Shown here: positions 15,169-16,077 of the stretch, in pieces | Numbering within the stretch: position 1 is the first letter of the stretch | Layout of the letters: each line of letters opens with the position of its first letter | DNA from: an uncultured Erysipelotrichaceae bacterium | Lineage (GTDB): Bacteria; Bacillota_I; Bacilli_A; Erysipelotrichales; Erysipelotrichaceae | NCBI GenBank assembly: GCA_905201565.1 | Contig: CAJKOS010000021.1 | Coordinates: 1 to 16,077, forward strand | DNA length: 16,077 nucleotides | Reading direction: 5' to 3' | Notes under the pieces: model-generated | The model's database searches: none | The model's input: the letters and a program-made list of their open reading frames with translations, nothing else | What the model was told of the DNA's origin: nothing | Position numbers and translations under genes: made by a program

Positions 15169-16077
15169 TCCGTTTGAAACATGTCCGGCTCATCAACTGG
15201 TATGGATTTGCCAACATCACCGTTCCCATCGGTTTCTTTACGCTTGTTGCTGGTAAAAACGGCAATGGCAAGTCCGTATTCCTCGATGCCATCAAATATG
15301 CCCTCTATGGAGATACCGTGTTTAACAAGTCTTCTGAAAACAGGGGCAGCAGAACAGTGCTTTCCTATACAAGAGGACTGTTAGATGCAACAGCAGAAAC
15401 ATACATGCGCCCAGCTGAAAGGGTGCCCAATGTCTATACCCACATCGTCCTTGAAATGGAAGATGATGACCTTGGCAAACCATTTCTTTTAGGTACGGTC
15501 ATCGATACCGGTTCTGCAAACGACCCGCACAGCCGCCGTTATATGGTCGAAAATGCGACGCTTGAAGATATGGAACATACCTATGTGACAAAAGAAGGAG
15601 AAGTGCCTTACAGTGCTGCAGAATTGCAGAAGAAGTACAACCTGCGCATGTTTGATGTCCGTGAAGGATTAAGCCGATTCATGCAGAGAACGGGTCTTCG
15701 CTTCTCGGATCTGCAGTTATCTTCTTTCAAGCGCAAACTCCGCTCAGTCATGTCCTATGATCCAAATGCCAAAATAGACCGCTTTATCAGGGAAAGCGTC
15801 CTGGAAGCAAAACCGGTAGATTTTTCCAAACTCATCGATGCCAAAACAAACATCGACAGACTGAATGAAAGCTTTGCCGGAATTGACCGTGAAATCAATC
15901 AGCTTGACAAGGTGCTTGCGGCTTTTGAAGACCTTGAAAAGGCAAAGAATACACTGATCGTGGATGATATCAAAATCCTCTATAACAATAAAGTTGTCAA
16001 CCAGGAAACCATGGAAAAGGCAAAGGTGCACATGGATACCGCAGAGCGCAAAAACAGGCATATTGCTGAAAGACTGC
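15165..16077 (+). CDS. jetC: Wadjet system ATPase JetC (SMC/MukB-like), 5' part
   Basis: The first 304 codons of a large SMC-like ATPase that runs off the window. The head begins with MIRLKHVRLINWYGF and has Walker A GKNGNGKS at residues 30-37. Strand-rich head sequence follows to about 200, and from about residue 225 the sequence becomes heptad-like and charged, the start of the first coiled-coil arm. The Walker B and signature motifs are expected in the missing C-terminal part. JetC supplies ATP-driven DNA loop extrusion in the JetABC complex. The start overlaps the jetB stop (ATGA). The reading frame is open to the window edge with no sign of damage. jetD, the TOPRIM-type nuclease, should follow. 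Confidence 0.92.
   Translation, partial: MIRLKHVRLINWYGFANITVPIGFFTLVAGKNGNGKSVFLDAIKYALYGDTVFNKSSENRGSRTVLSYTRGLLDATAETYMRPAERVPNVYTHIVLEMEDDDLGKPFLLGTVIDTGSANDPHSRRYMVENATLEDMEHTYVTKEGEVPYSAAELQKKYNLRMFDVREGLSRFMQRTGLRFSDLQLSSFKRKLRSVMSYDPNAKIDRFIRESVLEAKPVDFSKLIDAKTNIDRLNESFAGIDREINQLDKVLAAFEDLEKAKNTLIVDDIKILYNNKVVNQETMEKAKVHMDTAERKNRHIAERL

Overview
The window looks like a low-GC, anaerobic Bacillota (Firmicutes) chromosome, perhaps a gut member of the Erysipelotrichales or Clostridia. The evidence is the strong AGGAGG/GAGGTG ribosome binding sites, AT-leaning codon use, and an oxygen-sensitive glycyl radical enzyme with its radical-SAM activase. No rRNA, tRNA, CRISPR array or transposase gene was seen. 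The genus is inference only.

Region 1 (25-4991, + strand) is an accessory block. It holds a DUF2971 protein, an RNA 2'-phosphotransferase (KptA/Tpt1), two tandem paralogous small helical proteins resembling the core-binding domain of tyrosine recombinases without a catalytic domain, a compact ABC-type AAA ATPase, and a DUF2075 superfamily 1-like helicase with an apparent PD-(D/E)XK nuclease domain at its N-terminus. Several of these families occur in mobile or defence neighbourhoods, but I recognise no named system here.

Region 2 (4988-6513) starts with three copies of an 11-bp motif at an exact 33-bp period, followed by a type-B carboxylesterase. A bidirectional terminator separates the esterase from the convergent genes of region 3.

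Region 3 (6543-11508) is a metabolic module. A DeoR-type regulator and a glycyl radical enzyme activase lie on the - strand. Divergent from them are a glycyl radical enzyme of the YbiW/PflD type and a fructose-6-phosphate-aldolase-like transaldolase, which ends at a clear terminator. The same three enzyme types are encoded together in E. coli, where they act in the radical-mediated 'anhydroglycolysis' of 1,5-anhydrohexitol 6-phosphates. A 15-bp direct repeat flanks the probable promoter and is a candidate operator.

Region 4 (11514-13089) is a second array of 33-bp period with a different core (GAATTGCGGAAATTC), placed directly upstream of an AAA_14/DUF4143 ATPase gene. Array and ATPase look like one inserted unit.

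Region 5 (13124 to the window end) is a Wadjet (JetABCD) anti-plasmid operon: jetA, jetB and the first 304 codons of jetC, with overlapping start and stop codons. jetD would lie beyond the window. The most unusual signal is the pair of arrays with identical 33-bp phasing but unrelated cores, one of them tied to the DUF4143 ATPase.
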